In this document: positions 46,354-54,782 of the stretch, piece after piece | Layout: each line of letters begins with the position of its first letter | Numbering within the stretch: the stretch's first letter is position 1 | Origin: Propioniferax innocua | GTDB lineage: Bacteria; Actinomycetota; Actinomycetes; Propionibacteriales; Propionibacteriaceae | DNA length: 64,000 nucleotides | Direction of reading: 5' to 3' | NCBI RefSeq assembly: GCF_006716235.1 | Contig: NZ_VFOR01000002.1 | Coordinates: 620,001 to 684,000 of the forward strand | Notes under the pieces: generated by a model | The model's input: only the letters and a program-made list of their open reading frames with translations | Databases searched by the model: none | Told to the model about the DNA's origin: nothing | Position numbers and translations under genes: made by a program

Positions 46354-47171
46354 CGCTGGGGGCCCGCGGGCTCCGCGTCGGCTATGACCGGGGCACCGTG
46401 TTGGACGACCTGACCGTGGACCTGACCGGGGGAACACGCTGGGTCGTACTCGGAGCGAACGGCTCGGGCAAGACGACGCTGCTCTCAGTGCTCAGCGGTG
46501 CTCTGCGACCGACGGCCGGGCAGGTGCTACGGAACGGTCAACCGCTGTCGTACCGGCCACGGGCTCTGGCCGAGCATCGGCGTGTGGTGCAGATGGTGCT
46601 GCAGGACCCCGACGACCAACTGTTCAGCGCCGACGTCGCAGCCGACATCTCCTTCGGCCCCCTGAACCTCGGGCTCTCCCCCGACGACGCCCTCGCCCGC
46701 GTCGACGAGGCCTGCGCCCTGCTGACGCTGGATCACCTGCGTGACAGGCCGGTGCACCAGCTCTCCGGTGGAGAACGCAAACGGGTCGCGATCGCCGGCG
46801 CGGTGGCCATGCGCCCCCAGGTGCTGCTGCTCGACGAACCGACCGCGGGTCTGGATCCGGAGGGCATCGACGACATGCTGGGTGTCCTGGACCGACTCGA
46901 GGAGCAGGGCACCACCGTGGTCATGGCCACCCATGACGTCGATCTCGCCCTGGCCTGGTCCACCCGTGCGTTGGTGGTGGGCGGCGGGACGGCCCGCGTC
47001 GGCGACACCACCGAGATCCTCTCCGACACCTCGGTGATCTCCGCAGCACGGTTGCGTCGCCCGTGGCCGCTGGAACTCACCGCTCGGCTGATCGATGCCG
47101 GTCTCCTGCCTGCCGACGGGCAGGCACCACGCACCATGGCCGATGTGGTCGCCCTCCTCGACGACCGGTGA
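46350..47171 (+). CDS. cbiO: Cobalt ECF transporter ATPase CbiO
   Basis: A 273-residue ABC ATPase. Walker A is GANGSGKTTLLSVL, the Q-loop is VQMVLQDPDDQLF (typical of ECF A components), the signature is QLSGGERKRVAIAGAVAM and Walker B is VLLLDEPTAGLDPEG. The switch His is in MATHDVDLAL. I chose GTG 46350 because it gives a GTGA overlap with cbiQ; GTG 46338 and 46347 are also in frame. It converges with cobM after 17 bp. Confidence 0.93.
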   Translation: MTLGARGLRVGYDRGTVLDDLTVDLTGGTRWVVLGANGSGKTTLLSVLSGALRPTAGQVLRNGQPLSYRPRALAEHRRVVQMVLQDPDDQLFSADVAADISFGPLNLGLSPDDALARVDEACALLTLDHLRDRPVHQLSGGERKRVAIAGAVAMRPQVLLLDEPTAGLDPEGIDDMLGVLDRLEEQGTTVVMATHDVDLALAWSTRALVVGGGTARVGDTTEILSDTSVISAARLRRPWPLELTARLIDAGLLPADGQAPRTMADVVALLDDR

Positions 47172-47188
47172 CATCGCGTCAGGGTGCT

Positions 47189-47926
47189 TCAGTCGCGTCG
47201 GGACCGGTACAGGTGCGACTCGATGAAGTCGTCGGACCCCAGCGCCGTGCCGACAAGGACGACCGCGGCCTGCGTCAGACCGGATTCATCCACCTGATCG
47301 GCGATGTCGGCGAGGGTGCCACGCAGGATCTGCTGCTCGGGTTGTGACGCGCGGGCCACGACGACGGCGGGCGTCTCCGCCCCGTGGGCGGCGGCGAGGG
47401 CCTCGGCGAGGCGTCGGACATGCCGGATCGCCAGATGGAGCACCACCGTGCCGCCGACCTGGGCGACGTTCTCGATGGTCTCGGTCTCGGGCATGCGGGT
47501 GGAGCGGGCTTGAGCCCGGGTGAGCGTGACCGTCTGCGCCACCTCGGGAACGGTGAGCTCACGGCCCAGCAGCGCGGCCGCGGCGGCGTAGGCGGGAACC
47601 CCCGGGCACACATCCCACGGCACCCCGGCGCGGTCGAGACGGCGGGTCTGCTCGGCCAGGGCTGAGTAGACCGACGGATCCCCCGAGCACAGTCGAGCAA
47701 CATCCTTACCATCGGCGTGGGCGCGTTGGCAGACCTCGATGATGTCGTCCAGATTGAGGCGCTGGGAATCAACCAGATCAGCGCCTGGTGAGGCGTGGGA
47801 GAGGACCTCGGCGTCGAGATAGGTCCCTGCGTAGATGACCACACCGCTGGCGGCGATGAGCCGGGTGGCACGCACGGTGAGCAGATCTGCCGCGCCGGGC
47901 CCTGCCCCGATGAAATGAATGGTCAC
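47189..47926 (-). CDS. cobM: Precorrin-4 C11-methyltransferase
   Basis: A 245-residue SAM-dependent methylase making precorrin-5. The N-terminus is IHFIGAGPGAADLLTVRATR, then VVIYAGTYLDAEVL, VARLCSGDPSVYSALAEQ and VCPGVPAYAAAAALLGREL, all typical of CobM/CbiF. GTG 47926 overlaps the cobL stop by four bases (GTGA); the frame is open 11 codons further. It forms a two-gene operon with cobL. Confidence 0.94.
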   Translation of the reverse strand: MTIHFIGAGPGAADLLTVRATRLIAASGVVIYAGTYLDAEVLSHASPGADLVDSQRLNLDDIIEVCQRAHADGKDVARLCSGDPSVYSALAEQTRRLDRAGVPWDVCPGVPAYAAAAALLGRELTVPEVAQTVTLTRAQARSTRMPETETIENVAQVGGTVVLHLAIRHVRRLAEALAAAHGAETPAVVVARASQPEQQILRGTLADIADQVDESGLTQAAVVLVGTALGSDDFIESHLYRSRRD

Positions 47927-49134
47927 TGGTCCTCCTGGGATGTCTTCGTCACACACCACTGCACAACCGGGCGGCTGGGCTGCCAGGCCCGAAAACGTCC
48001 AAGGCGCTCAAGGGTCTGGGCGTGAAGCTGTGCAAGGTCACCGCCCCGACGGTCTTGGAGGTCGATGAGCAGTGATTCGGTCTCGAGTGTCACGGCGTGC
48101 ACCACGAGGCGTCCACCGATGGTGAGCCGCTGCCAGCAGGCCTCCACGAGGTCGGCGTCGAGACCGCCGCCGATGAAGATCGCATCAGGTTCCGACAGCG
48201 GGGCGAGGGCTTCCCTGGAAGAGCCGATGTGAACCTCGACTTGGCCGGGGACCCCCAAAGCTGCCGCATTCAAGGCGATGCGTTCGGCGCGTTCGGGATT
48301 CTGCTCCACCGCGATGGTGCGCAGGGACCGGTGGCATCGCGCCCACTCGATTCCGATCGAACCCGAGCCAGCCCCGAGATCCCACAGAAGTTCTCCGGGT
48401 TTCGGCGCAAGGGCTGCCAGCGCACTGGCGCGGATGTGCCGTTTGGTGATCTGCCCGTCATGGTGAAAAGCGTCATCATCGAGCCCGGGCGCAAGAACCC
48501 CTGCGGCATCGGCACCGGAGACCTGCACGCACACCACGTTGAGGCGCGGACATTCCATGGTGGATTCGAGAAGTTCTCGAGCCGTTGCCGTGGCGCGAGA
48601 CTCGTGCTCGGTGCCGAGATCTCCGAGAACGGTCAGGGTCGTATCGCCAGCACCGGCCGCGATGAGGGTCATGGCGATGGCCACCGGTGAGGTCTCATCA
48701 ACAGACAGAACGATGATGCGGGCATTCGGGGCAACGAATCGGCGGATCTGATCGGGCGTACCGAGCCGGACGATCTCCACCGACTCGGCGGCCCACCCCA
48801 TGCGAGCCCTCGCCAATGCCACCGATGAAACCGCAGGGTGGATTCGTACTCTGTCCGAGCCGAAGAGGTCGATGAGCGTCGTCCCGACTCCTGCTACGAG
48901 GGGGTCGCCCGAGGCCAGCACCGCCACTCGCCGTTCCGTCTCCGGGTCTTGCCCGATGAGTTCGCAGAGCCCGGCGCGCAGAGGCGATGGAAGCTCGTGG
49001 GTCTCACCGCGCAGAGGGCCGACCAGATCGAGGTGCCGCGGCGCCCCGATGACCACATCCGCCTGCTCGATCAGAGCCCTGGCCGCTGCGTCGGGCCCTG
49101 CAGCTCCGATTCCCACCACGTCGATCACGCGCAC
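47923..49134 (-). CDS. cobL: Precorrin-6Y C5,15-methyltransferase (decarboxylating)
   Basis: A 403-residue two-domain enzyme. The N-terminal half is a CbiE-type methylase (VIDVVGIGAAGPDAAARAL, RVAVLASGDPLVAGVG). The C-terminal half, from about residue 220, is a CbiT-type Rossmann methylase (KRHIRASALAALAPKPGE, LLWDLGAGSGSIGIEWAR, DAIFIGGGLDADLVEACW). It adds methyls at C5 and C15 and decarboxylates the acetate side chain. The start lies 247 bp from the divergent AbiEi-type gene. It is coupled to cobM. No riboswitch is visible upstream. Confidence 0.94.
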   Translation of the reverse strand: MRVIDVVGIGAAGPDAAARALIEQADVVIGAPRHLDLVGPLRGETHELPSPLRAGLCELIGQDPETERRVAVLASGDPLVAGVGTTLIDLFGSDRVRIHPAVSSVALARARMGWAAESVEIVRLGTPDQIRRFVAPNARIIVLSVDETSPVAIAMTLIAAGAGDTTLTVLGDLGTEHESRATATARELLESTMECPRLNVVCVQVSGADAAGVLAPGLDDDAFHHDGQITKRHIRASALAALAPKPGELLWDLGAGSGSIGIEWARCHRSLRTIAVEQNPERAERIALNAAALGVPGQVEVHIGSSREALAPLSEPDAIFIGGGLDADLVEACWQRLTIGGRLVVHAVTLETESLLIDLQDRRGGDLAQLHAQTLERLGRFRAWQPSRPVVQWCVTKTSQEDQ

Positions 49135-49170
49135 AGCCTAATGAGCCGTGCATGGCTTCGCCCATCGCCC

Positions 49171-49212
49171 CGGGCAATCACGCTCGACCGGGCAATCACG
49201 CTCGACCGGGCA
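49171..49212. repeat. 18-bp tandem duplication in the cobL/AbiEi gap
   Basis: CGGGCAATCACGCTCGAC occurs twice (49171, 49189) plus a six-base third start. It lies 37 bp before the cobL start, in a divergent gap, unlike the other duplications. The rest of the 247-bp gap holds TGTGGACAG at 49304 and no clear promoter. Confidence 0.85.
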
Positions 49213-49381
49213 TGACCACAACCTCCCAGCAGATTCCTGCCGAGCCGCGCCAACCCCACAACAGCGGGCTTCCCCATCTGCCTGCCTCATCCCCTGGAGG
49301 GTTGTGGACAGTCTGTGCGCCCATCCACAGCTGCAGCACCGGCGGTTCGGCGACGGCTCTTCCCCTTCCATAACGAAGAGC

Positions 49382-50254
49382 ATGGATCTCGAAGCTCTTC
49401 TGCTACTGAACGACGGTGTGATCTTGGCCCGTGACCATCGGCCCCTGCGCCGCCGGCTGTCCCGATGGGCCGATCGCGGCCTGCTGGTGCGGGTGCTACG
49501 GGGCATCTATGTGGCCGCCGGAACCCAGCACGATCACCGCACGCTCGTTCGGGTGGTGGCTCGCGCTTATCCGGATGCGATCTTCACCGGTCGAACCGCG
49601 GCATGGCTCAACGGCTGGTCGGATGTGGTCCCTCGAAAGATCACCGCCATGCACCGTGGTCGCAGCATCCGCAGCGGACGCATCCGCCTCAGCCACGGAA
49701 CGCTCTCCGACGAGGTGTGGCATGAACGGCATGGGCTTCGTTTCCTCACCCCGGCCATGGCCGCACTCGATCTTGTACCGGAGTTGGGCGGCAAATTGGT
49801 GGATGACCTGTTGCGCACCGACCGCACCGGCGGAGTCCTGACACAGCTCCACCGAGCGCTGGCCAGCTCCCCAGGGCGAGCCGGCAACGTGGTTCGGCGC
49901 ATCCTGCTCGAACGCAGCCGAAGCAATCCGTGGTCCGAAGCCGAGCGTCATCTGCACGACCTCCTCGATGCCGCCGGGATCACCGGCTGGTCAGCCAACG
50001 ATCCCGTCGTCGAGGACGGGCAACGCTTCCACCCCGACGTGGTCTTCCGCGCTGCTCGGCTCATCCTGGAAGTCGATGGATTCGCGTTCCACAGTGGCCG
50101 GGAAGTCTTCGAACGCGATCGCCGACGGCAGAACACCTTGGTCATCAACGGATGGCAGGTGCTCCGCCTCACCTGGCGAATGCTCACCGAGGACCCCGAT
50201 GGGGTCATCGCTCTGATCCGCCGAGCCCTCGTATCACGCGCACCGTCACTGTGA
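49382..50254 (+). CDS. AbiEi-type antitoxin-like protein fused to a DUF559 (Vsr-like) nuclease domain
   Basis: A 290-residue protein. The N-terminal part has the winged-helix AbiEi_4-like pattern (ILARDHRPLRRRLSRWADRG, VLRGIYVAAGTQHDH) and the middle has AFTGRTAAWLNGWSD-like sequence. The C-terminal 100 residues are a DUF559/very-short-patch-repair-like domain (FHPDVVFRAARLILEVDGFAFH, RDRRRQNTLVINGWQVLRLT) with Asp, Glu and His that could bind metal. Such fusions are frequent single genes in actinobacteria. No toxin partner (AbiEii) is next to it. It sits alone between cobL and the second cobalamin riboswitch. Confidence 0.8.
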   Translation: MDLEALLLLNDGVILARDHRPLRRRLSRWADRGLLVRVLRGIYVAAGTQHDHRTLVRVVARAYPDAIFTGRTAAWLNGWSDVVPRKITAMHRGRSIRSGRIRLSHGTLSDEVWHERHGLRFLTPAMAALDLVPELGGKLVDDLLRTDRTGGVLTQLHRALASSPGRAGNVVRRILLERSRSNPWSEAERHLHDLLDAAGITGWSANDPVVEDGQRFHPDVVFRAARLILEVDGFAFHSGREVFERDRRRQNTLVINGWQVLRLTWRMLTEDPDGVIALIRRALVSRAPSL

Positions 50255-50329
50255 CAGCAGAGCAGCCACTCCTCGGCGAGGCCCGTTCGCTCGATCGCAG
50301 ATCATCCATGCGGTGGTGCGCACCGGGGC

Positions 50330-50445
50330 CGCAGCAGATGTGGAAGGATGCTCGGTGGAGTCGAACGGAATCCGGTGCAAACCCGGAGCGGTCCCGCCAC
50401 TGTGAGCGACACGTCGCGAGCCAGGTCGAGTTCACTCCTTCCGGT
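50330..50445 (+). ncRNA. Cobalamin riboswitch before chlID-cobB-cobA
   Basis: The core reads GGAATCCGGTGCAAACCCGG then AGCGGTCCCGCCACTGTGAG, and GCGAGCCAGG follows at 50415-50424. The B12 box GCCACTG is intact. A GGAGG ribosome-binding site lies after it at 50470-50474. A pairing of ACGGGC with the region near GAGGACCCGTGAGG could mask that site when cobalamin is bound. The edges are approximate. Confidence 0.92.
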
Positions 50446-50483
50446 CACGACCACGGGCGAGGACCCGTGAGGAGGTACACCAC

Positions 50484-52529
50484 ATGAAACCTTTCCCGTT
50501 CACCGCCATCGTGGGCTCGGACGACATGGGGCTGGCCCTCACCTTGACCGCCGTCTCCCCGGCCATCGGCGGAGTTCTCGTCCGTGGCGAGAAGGGCACC
50601 GCGAAATCCACGATGGTGCGAGCCCTGGCCGATGTTCTGCCGACGCAGCAGGTCATGGCCGGCTGTCGATTCGGTTGTGAGCCAGCACAGCCTGACCCCA
50701 CGTGCCCCGACACCGACCAGCACACCGAGAACATCCTGCACCGCCCCTCCAGGCTCGTGGAGCTGCCCGTCGGTGCAACTGAGGATCGGGTGATCGGTTC
50801 GCTCGACCTCGAGAAGGCTCTCGGTGCCGGCGAGGCAGCATTCGAGCCCGGCCTGCTGGCCGAGGCGAATCGCGGCATCCTGTACGTCGATGAGGTGAAC
50901 CTCCTCCACGACCATCTGGTCGACCTGCTGCTGGATGCCGCCGCGATGGGCCGCAACACCGTCGAGCGCGACGGGGTGTCGGTCAGCCACGCCGCTCGGA
51001 TCGTGCTGGTCGGCACCATGAATCCCGAGGAGGGTGAGCTCCGGCCCCAGCTTCTGGACCGGTTCGGGTTGACGGTCGAGGTTGCCGCTCCTCGCGAGCC
51101 AGGCATGCGCACCGAGGTCGTGCGCCGACGGTTGGCCTATGAAGCCGATCCGGACGCATTCGCTTCTCGCTACGGTTCGACCCAAGAGAACTTGGCGCGC
51201 CGTATCGCCGAGGCTCGCACGCGTCTGGCCGAAGTCGTGCTCACCGATTGGTCCCTCGCTGCGATCGCCCGTGTGTGTGCTGGTTTCGATGTGGACGGCA
51301 TGCGTGCCGATATCGTCACCGCCCGTACCGCCATGGCCCACGCCGCTTGGCAGGGTCGTGACCACGTGGTGCGCGCCGATGTGCGCGCCGCCGCCCGACT
51401 GACACTGCCCCACCGCCGACGCCGGAATCCGTTCGATGCTCCGGGGCTCGACGAGGAACTCCTCGATCGTCTCCTGGACGACGATCCGGAGCCGCCGGAC
51501 CCCGACCAGCCCGACGGTCCGGACGACCCTGCCCCGAACACACCGGAGGGGGAGCCCGCAGAGGACCAGTCTTCGCCCGGCTCGGAGCATGAATCCTCGG
51601 AGCCGGATTCCGGGCCGGCCCCTGAGCAGCCCCAGACCAACGAACCGACCAACACGGCGGATGATGGCCCCGACTCGGACGTCACGCCCCTCCCCGTCGG
51701 GGTCGCCGAAGTCGGTGAGGCATACCGCACCCGGACATTCACCGCCGAGGGCGTTGGCCGGGGCGCTGCCGGACGACGCAGCCGCGCCATAACAAGCCGC
51801 GGACGTCGGGTCGGTGTCACCACATCCAACGCAGGCCCGGTGCATGTCCCTGCCACGGTGCGGGCTGCAGCACCACACCAGGCCGCCCGTGGCCGTGAAG
51901 GGCGTCTCCTGCTCCGTCGCCACGATCTGCGTCGTGCCGTCACCGAGGGACGCGAGTCCAATCTCGTGCTGTTCTGCGTCGATGCCTCCGGTTCCATGGC
52001 TGCTCGCCGCCGGATGGCCTCGGTCAAGACCGCGGTGCTATCGCTTCTCCTGGACGCCTATCAGCGCCGCGACAAGGTGGGGCTCATCTCGTTCCGTGGT
52101 GCAGATTCGGAACTGCTCCTGCCGCCCACCTCCTCAGTGGACGCCGCCGCCCGACGTCTCACCGATCTGGCCCACGGCGGGCGAACCCCCTTGGCCGAGG
52201 GGCTCCTGCAGGCAGGCGAGGTTCTCCGGCTCGAGAAGCTTCGAGACCCCGACCGGCGTGCTCTGCTGGTCATCATCAGTGATGGCCGCGCCACCCACGG
52301 GACCGATGCCGTCGGTCGCGCCGAGATGGCCGCGGCCCACCTGCGGTCCGAGGGAATCGATTCGATCATGGTCGACTGCGAGACGGGCCGTTTCCGCATG
52401 GGCTTGGCCCGACGCCTCGCCACCGCGCTCGGCGCCAGGCTCTGTCCGCTCGATGATCTGGCGGACGGCGGCTCCACGATCGATCCGACGCGTCTGGCCG
52501 ACACCGTGCGCGCTCATCGGGCCGCATGA
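50484..52529 (+). CDS. Fused ChlI/ChlD-type AAA+ and VWA chelatase subunit (cobaltochelatase partner)
   Basis: A 681-residue fusion. Residues 1-320 are a ChlI-like AAA+ motor (Walker A RGEKGTAKSTMVRAL, Walker B GILYVDEVNLL, VLVGTMNPEEGELRPQLLDR). A Cys-containing insert (CRFGCEPAQPDPTCPD) follows Walker A. An acidic Pro-rich linker spans about 325-410. Residues 490-681 are a VWA domain with the MIDAS motif VDASGSM. The protein would drive CobN in place of CobS/CobT. It starts an operon with cobB and cobA behind a cobalamin riboswitch. A magnesium chelatase role is unlikely because no chlorophyll genes are present. Confidence 0.88.
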   Translation: MKPFPFTAIVGSDDMGLALTLTAVSPAIGGVLVRGEKGTAKSTMVRALADVLPTQQVMAGCRFGCEPAQPDPTCPDTDQHTENILHRPSRLVELPVGATEDRVIGSLDLEKALGAGEAAFEPGLLAEANRGILYVDEVNLLHDHLVDLLLDAAAMGRNTVERDGVSVSHAARIVLVGTMNPEEGELRPQLLDRFGLTVEVAAPREPGMRTEVVRRRLAYEADPDAFASRYGSTQENLARRIAEARTRLAEVVLTDWSLAAIARVCAGFDVDGMRADIVTARTAMAHAAWQGRDHVVRADVRAAARLTLPHRRRRNPFDAPGLDEELLDRLLDDDPEPPDPDQPDGPDDPAPNTPEGEPAEDQSSPGSEHESSEPDSGPAPEQPQTNEPTNTADDGPDSDVTPLPVGVAEVGEAYRTRTFTAEGVGRGAAGRRSRAITSRGRRVGVTTSNAGPVHVPATVRAAAPHQAARGREGRLLLRRHDLRRAVTEGRESNLVLFCVDASGSMAARRRMASVKTAVLSLLLDAYQRRDKVGLISFRGADSELLLPPTSSVDAAARRLTDLAHGGRTPLAEGLLQAGEVLRLEKLRDPDRRALLVIISDGRATHGTDAVGRAEMAAAHLRSEGIDSIMVDCETGRFRMGLARRLATALGARLCPLDDLADGGSTIDPTRLADTVRAHRAA

Positions 52530-53908
52530 CCGGCCCACTGGACCTGCCTCGGGTCCTCATCGCCGCTCCGGCGTCGGGGCACGGCAAGACCACCATCGCG
52601 TCGGGCCTCATGGCGGCGATGCATGCGTCGGGCCATGATGTGGCCCCGTTCAAAGTCGGGCCGGACTACATCGACCCCGGCTACCATCGGCTCGCCACCG
52701 GGCGTCCCGGGCGTAACCTCGATCCGGTGATGTGTGGTGAAGACCGCATCGCCCCGTTGCTCGCTCACGGTGCGGAGGGCACCAGGGTGAGTGTGATTGA
52801 GGGCGTCATGGGCTTGTTCGACGGTCGTCTCAACACCGAGGGATTCGGTTCGTCCGCGCACGTGGCACATTTGACCCGCTCCCCCATCGTGTTGACCGTC
52901 GATGTCTCGCACACGTCACGCACGGTGGCGGCTTGGGTCCACGGACTCGCAACCTTCGATCCGGATCTCCACGTGGCAGGTGTGGTCCTCAACAAGGCCG
53001 CGACGGTCCGTCATGCCGACGAGGCGGTCCGAGCGGTGGAGTCCACCGGCATACCGGTGTTCGGTGTTCTTCCTCGGGATGAAGCGATCCATGTCCCCTC
53101 CCGCCACTTGGGTCTGGTCCCGGTGGGCGAACGTGCTGAGGCCGATGTCGCAATGTCTCGATTGGCGGAGCAGATTCGTGCCGAGGTCGATGTCGCCGCC
53201 ATCGCCGCGGTTGCCGCTGCGGCCGAACCGCTGGATACGACACCGTGGGATCCCCATGCCGAGATGGTTCCGGTGCGCGGGCGGCCACGTGTGGCAGTCG
53301 CCGGTGGGCGTGCCTTCACGTTCCGCTATGCCGAGCTCTCAGAGTTGCTGGAGGCAGCAGGCTGCCAAGTCGTGGAATTCGACCCGCTGACCGACCCGGC
53401 GCTTCCCGATGACATCGCCGGGCTGTATATGGGTGGAGGTTTTCCCGAGGTCCACGCCATCGACCTCGCCGCGAATACGACGATGGTCGATGACCTGAGT
53501 CGTCGAATCGGCGAGGGGCTTCCCACGGTCGCCGAGTGCGCGGGCATGCTGTATCTGGCCGAGTCGCTCGATGGTCACGCCATGGTTGGCGCTGTCCCCG
53601 CCTCCGCGCAGATGGGGCCACATCTGACGCTGGGGTATCGAGATGTGGTGAGCCCGGTCGACACACTGTTGACCAGCGCTGGAGATCATGTGACCGGGCA
53701 CGAGTTCCATCGCACGGTCATGACGCCCGGGTACGCCGGCACCGGCGCTTGGCGGCACGGCGGGGCCGGGCATGGGTTCTCTCTTGCTCCGACGGGACCA
53801 CCGAGCGTCCACGCGTCCTACATGCACACGCATTGGGCGGGGCACCCGATGATGGCACAGAATTTCGCTGCCGCCTGTGCACGGTGGCTCGAGGAAGGTG
53901 GGATGTGA
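52526..53908 (+). CDS. cobB: Hydrogenobyrinic acid a,c-diamide synthase
   Basis: A 460-residue glutamine-dependent amidase that amidates side chains a and c. The ATP-binding P-loop is IAAPASGHGKTTIASGL, followed by FKVGPDYIDPGYH. The C-terminal class I glutaminase has GLYMGGGFPEVHA and the nucleophile Cys in VAECAGMLYLAE. HTHWAGHPMMAQNFA near the end provides the His. The ATG overlaps the chlID stop (ATGA), and the stop shares a base with the cobA start. Its product is the substrate for CobN. Confidence 0.94.
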   Translation: MTGPLDLPRVLIAAPASGHGKTTIASGLMAAMHASGHDVAPFKVGPDYIDPGYHRLATGRPGRNLDPVMCGEDRIAPLLAHGAEGTRVSVIEGVMGLFDGRLNTEGFGSSAHVAHLTRSPIVLTVDVSHTSRTVAAWVHGLATFDPDLHVAGVVLNKAATVRHADEAVRAVESTGIPVFGVLPRDEAIHVPSRHLGLVPVGERAEADVAMSRLAEQIRAEVDVAAIAAVAAAAEPLDTTPWDPHAEMVPVRGRPRVAVAGGRAFTFRYAELSELLEAAGCQVVEFDPLTDPALPDDIAGLYMGGGFPEVHAIDLAANTTMVDDLSRRIGEGLPTVAECAGMLYLAESLDGHAMVGAVPASAQMGPHLTLGYRDVVSPVDTLLTSAGDHVTGHEFHRTVMTPGYAGTGAWRHGGAGHGFSLAPTGPPSVHASYMHTHWAGHPMMAQNFAAACARWLEEGGM

Positions 53909-54642
53909 TGGCTGGACGCGTGGTGTTGGTGGGTGGCGGCCCAGGAGATCAGGATCTGATCACGGTTCGGGGAGCTGCTGAAGTGGCGAAGGCCGATGTG
54001 GTGCTGTATGACCGGTTGGCTCCCAATCCGATCGAGTTGGCCCGCCCGGACTGTGAGTTGATCGATGTGGGCAAGATCCCGCGTGGCGAGTTCACGCCCC
54101 AGGAGCAGATAAATGCCCTGCTCATCCAACGTGCACTCACCGGCAAGCACGTTGTGCGGCTGAAGGGTGGCGACCCCTACGTGTTCGGTCGCGGTGGTGA
54201 AGAGGCTCTCGCCTGCATGGAAGCTGGCATTCCTTTCGATGTGGTCCCGGGCATCACGTCAGCGCTCGCGTCGGCTGCAACCGGCGGGGTTCCTGTCACT
54301 CACCGGGGCCTGACACAGGGTTTCACCGTGGTGTCCGGGCATGTTCCGCCGGGAGATCCACGTTCAGATCTCGACTGGGCGGCTCTGGCACGTACTGGAA
54401 CAACCTTGGTGATTCTCATGGGTGTACTGAATCTGCCGCACATATGTCACGCCTTGCTCGAAGCTGGCATGGATGCGGACACTCCGGCGCTGACCGTGGA
54501 GCGCGCCTCTCATCCCGATCAGCGCGTGCTCCGGGGCACGGTCTCCACCATCGCTGAGGCGTGCGCCGACGCCAACGTTCAGCCACCGGCCACAACCGTG
54601 ATCGGACGCGTGGGTGAACTCGATCTCAGTGGACAGAGCTGA
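53908..54642 (+). CDS. cobA: Uroporphyrinogen-III C-methyltransferase
   Basis: A 244-residue SAM-dependent enzyme that methylates C2 and C7 of uroporphyrinogen III to precorrin-2, the entry to corrins and siroheme. Motifs are VVLVGGGPGDQDLITVRGA, VVLYDRLAP, VVRLKGGDPYVFGRGGEEA, VVPGITSALASAATGGVPVT and TTLVILMGVLNL. It is the single-domain form without the CysG dehydrogenase part. The ATG at 53908 shares one base with the cobB stop, so all three genes respond to the same riboswitch. Confidence 0.95.
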   Translation: MAGRVVLVGGGPGDQDLITVRGAAEVAKADVVLYDRLAPNPIELARPDCELIDVGKIPRGEFTPQEQINALLIQRALTGKHVVRLKGGDPYVFGRGGEEALACMEAGIPFDVVPGITSALASAATGGVPVTHRGLTQGFTVVSGHVPPGDPRSDLDWAALARTGTTLVILMGVLNLPHICHALLEAGMDADTPALTVERASHPDQRVLRGTVSTIAEACADANVQPPATTVIGRVGELDLSGQS

Positions 54643-54679
54643 GAGGGGAACCACTCGCTCAAGGTGACATGCTCGCCCG

Positions 54680-54742
54680 AATGCAGCGTTTGATCCATGA
54701 TCATTTCTGCTACAGGCTCGGCCCCCTGTGAAACGCTGCATT
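54680..54742. terminator. 12-bp inverted repeat between convergent cobA and cobK
   Basis: AATGCAGCGTTT (54680-54691) is inverted at 54731-54742, 39 bp apart. An inner ACAGG/CCTGT stem lies in the loop. It lies midway in the 140-bp gap and could stop transcription from both sides, though the long loop is unusual for a terminator. Confidence 0.55.
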
Positions 54743-54782
54743 GTGTTGACCGTTTCATTCCTCGACCAGCACCCGGTCCCGG

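Noticed and set aside
50484-52529. Magnesium chelatase for chlorophyll
   Set aside because: No bch or chl pathway genes are present; the gene follows a cobalamin riboswitch and is coupled to cobB and cobA.
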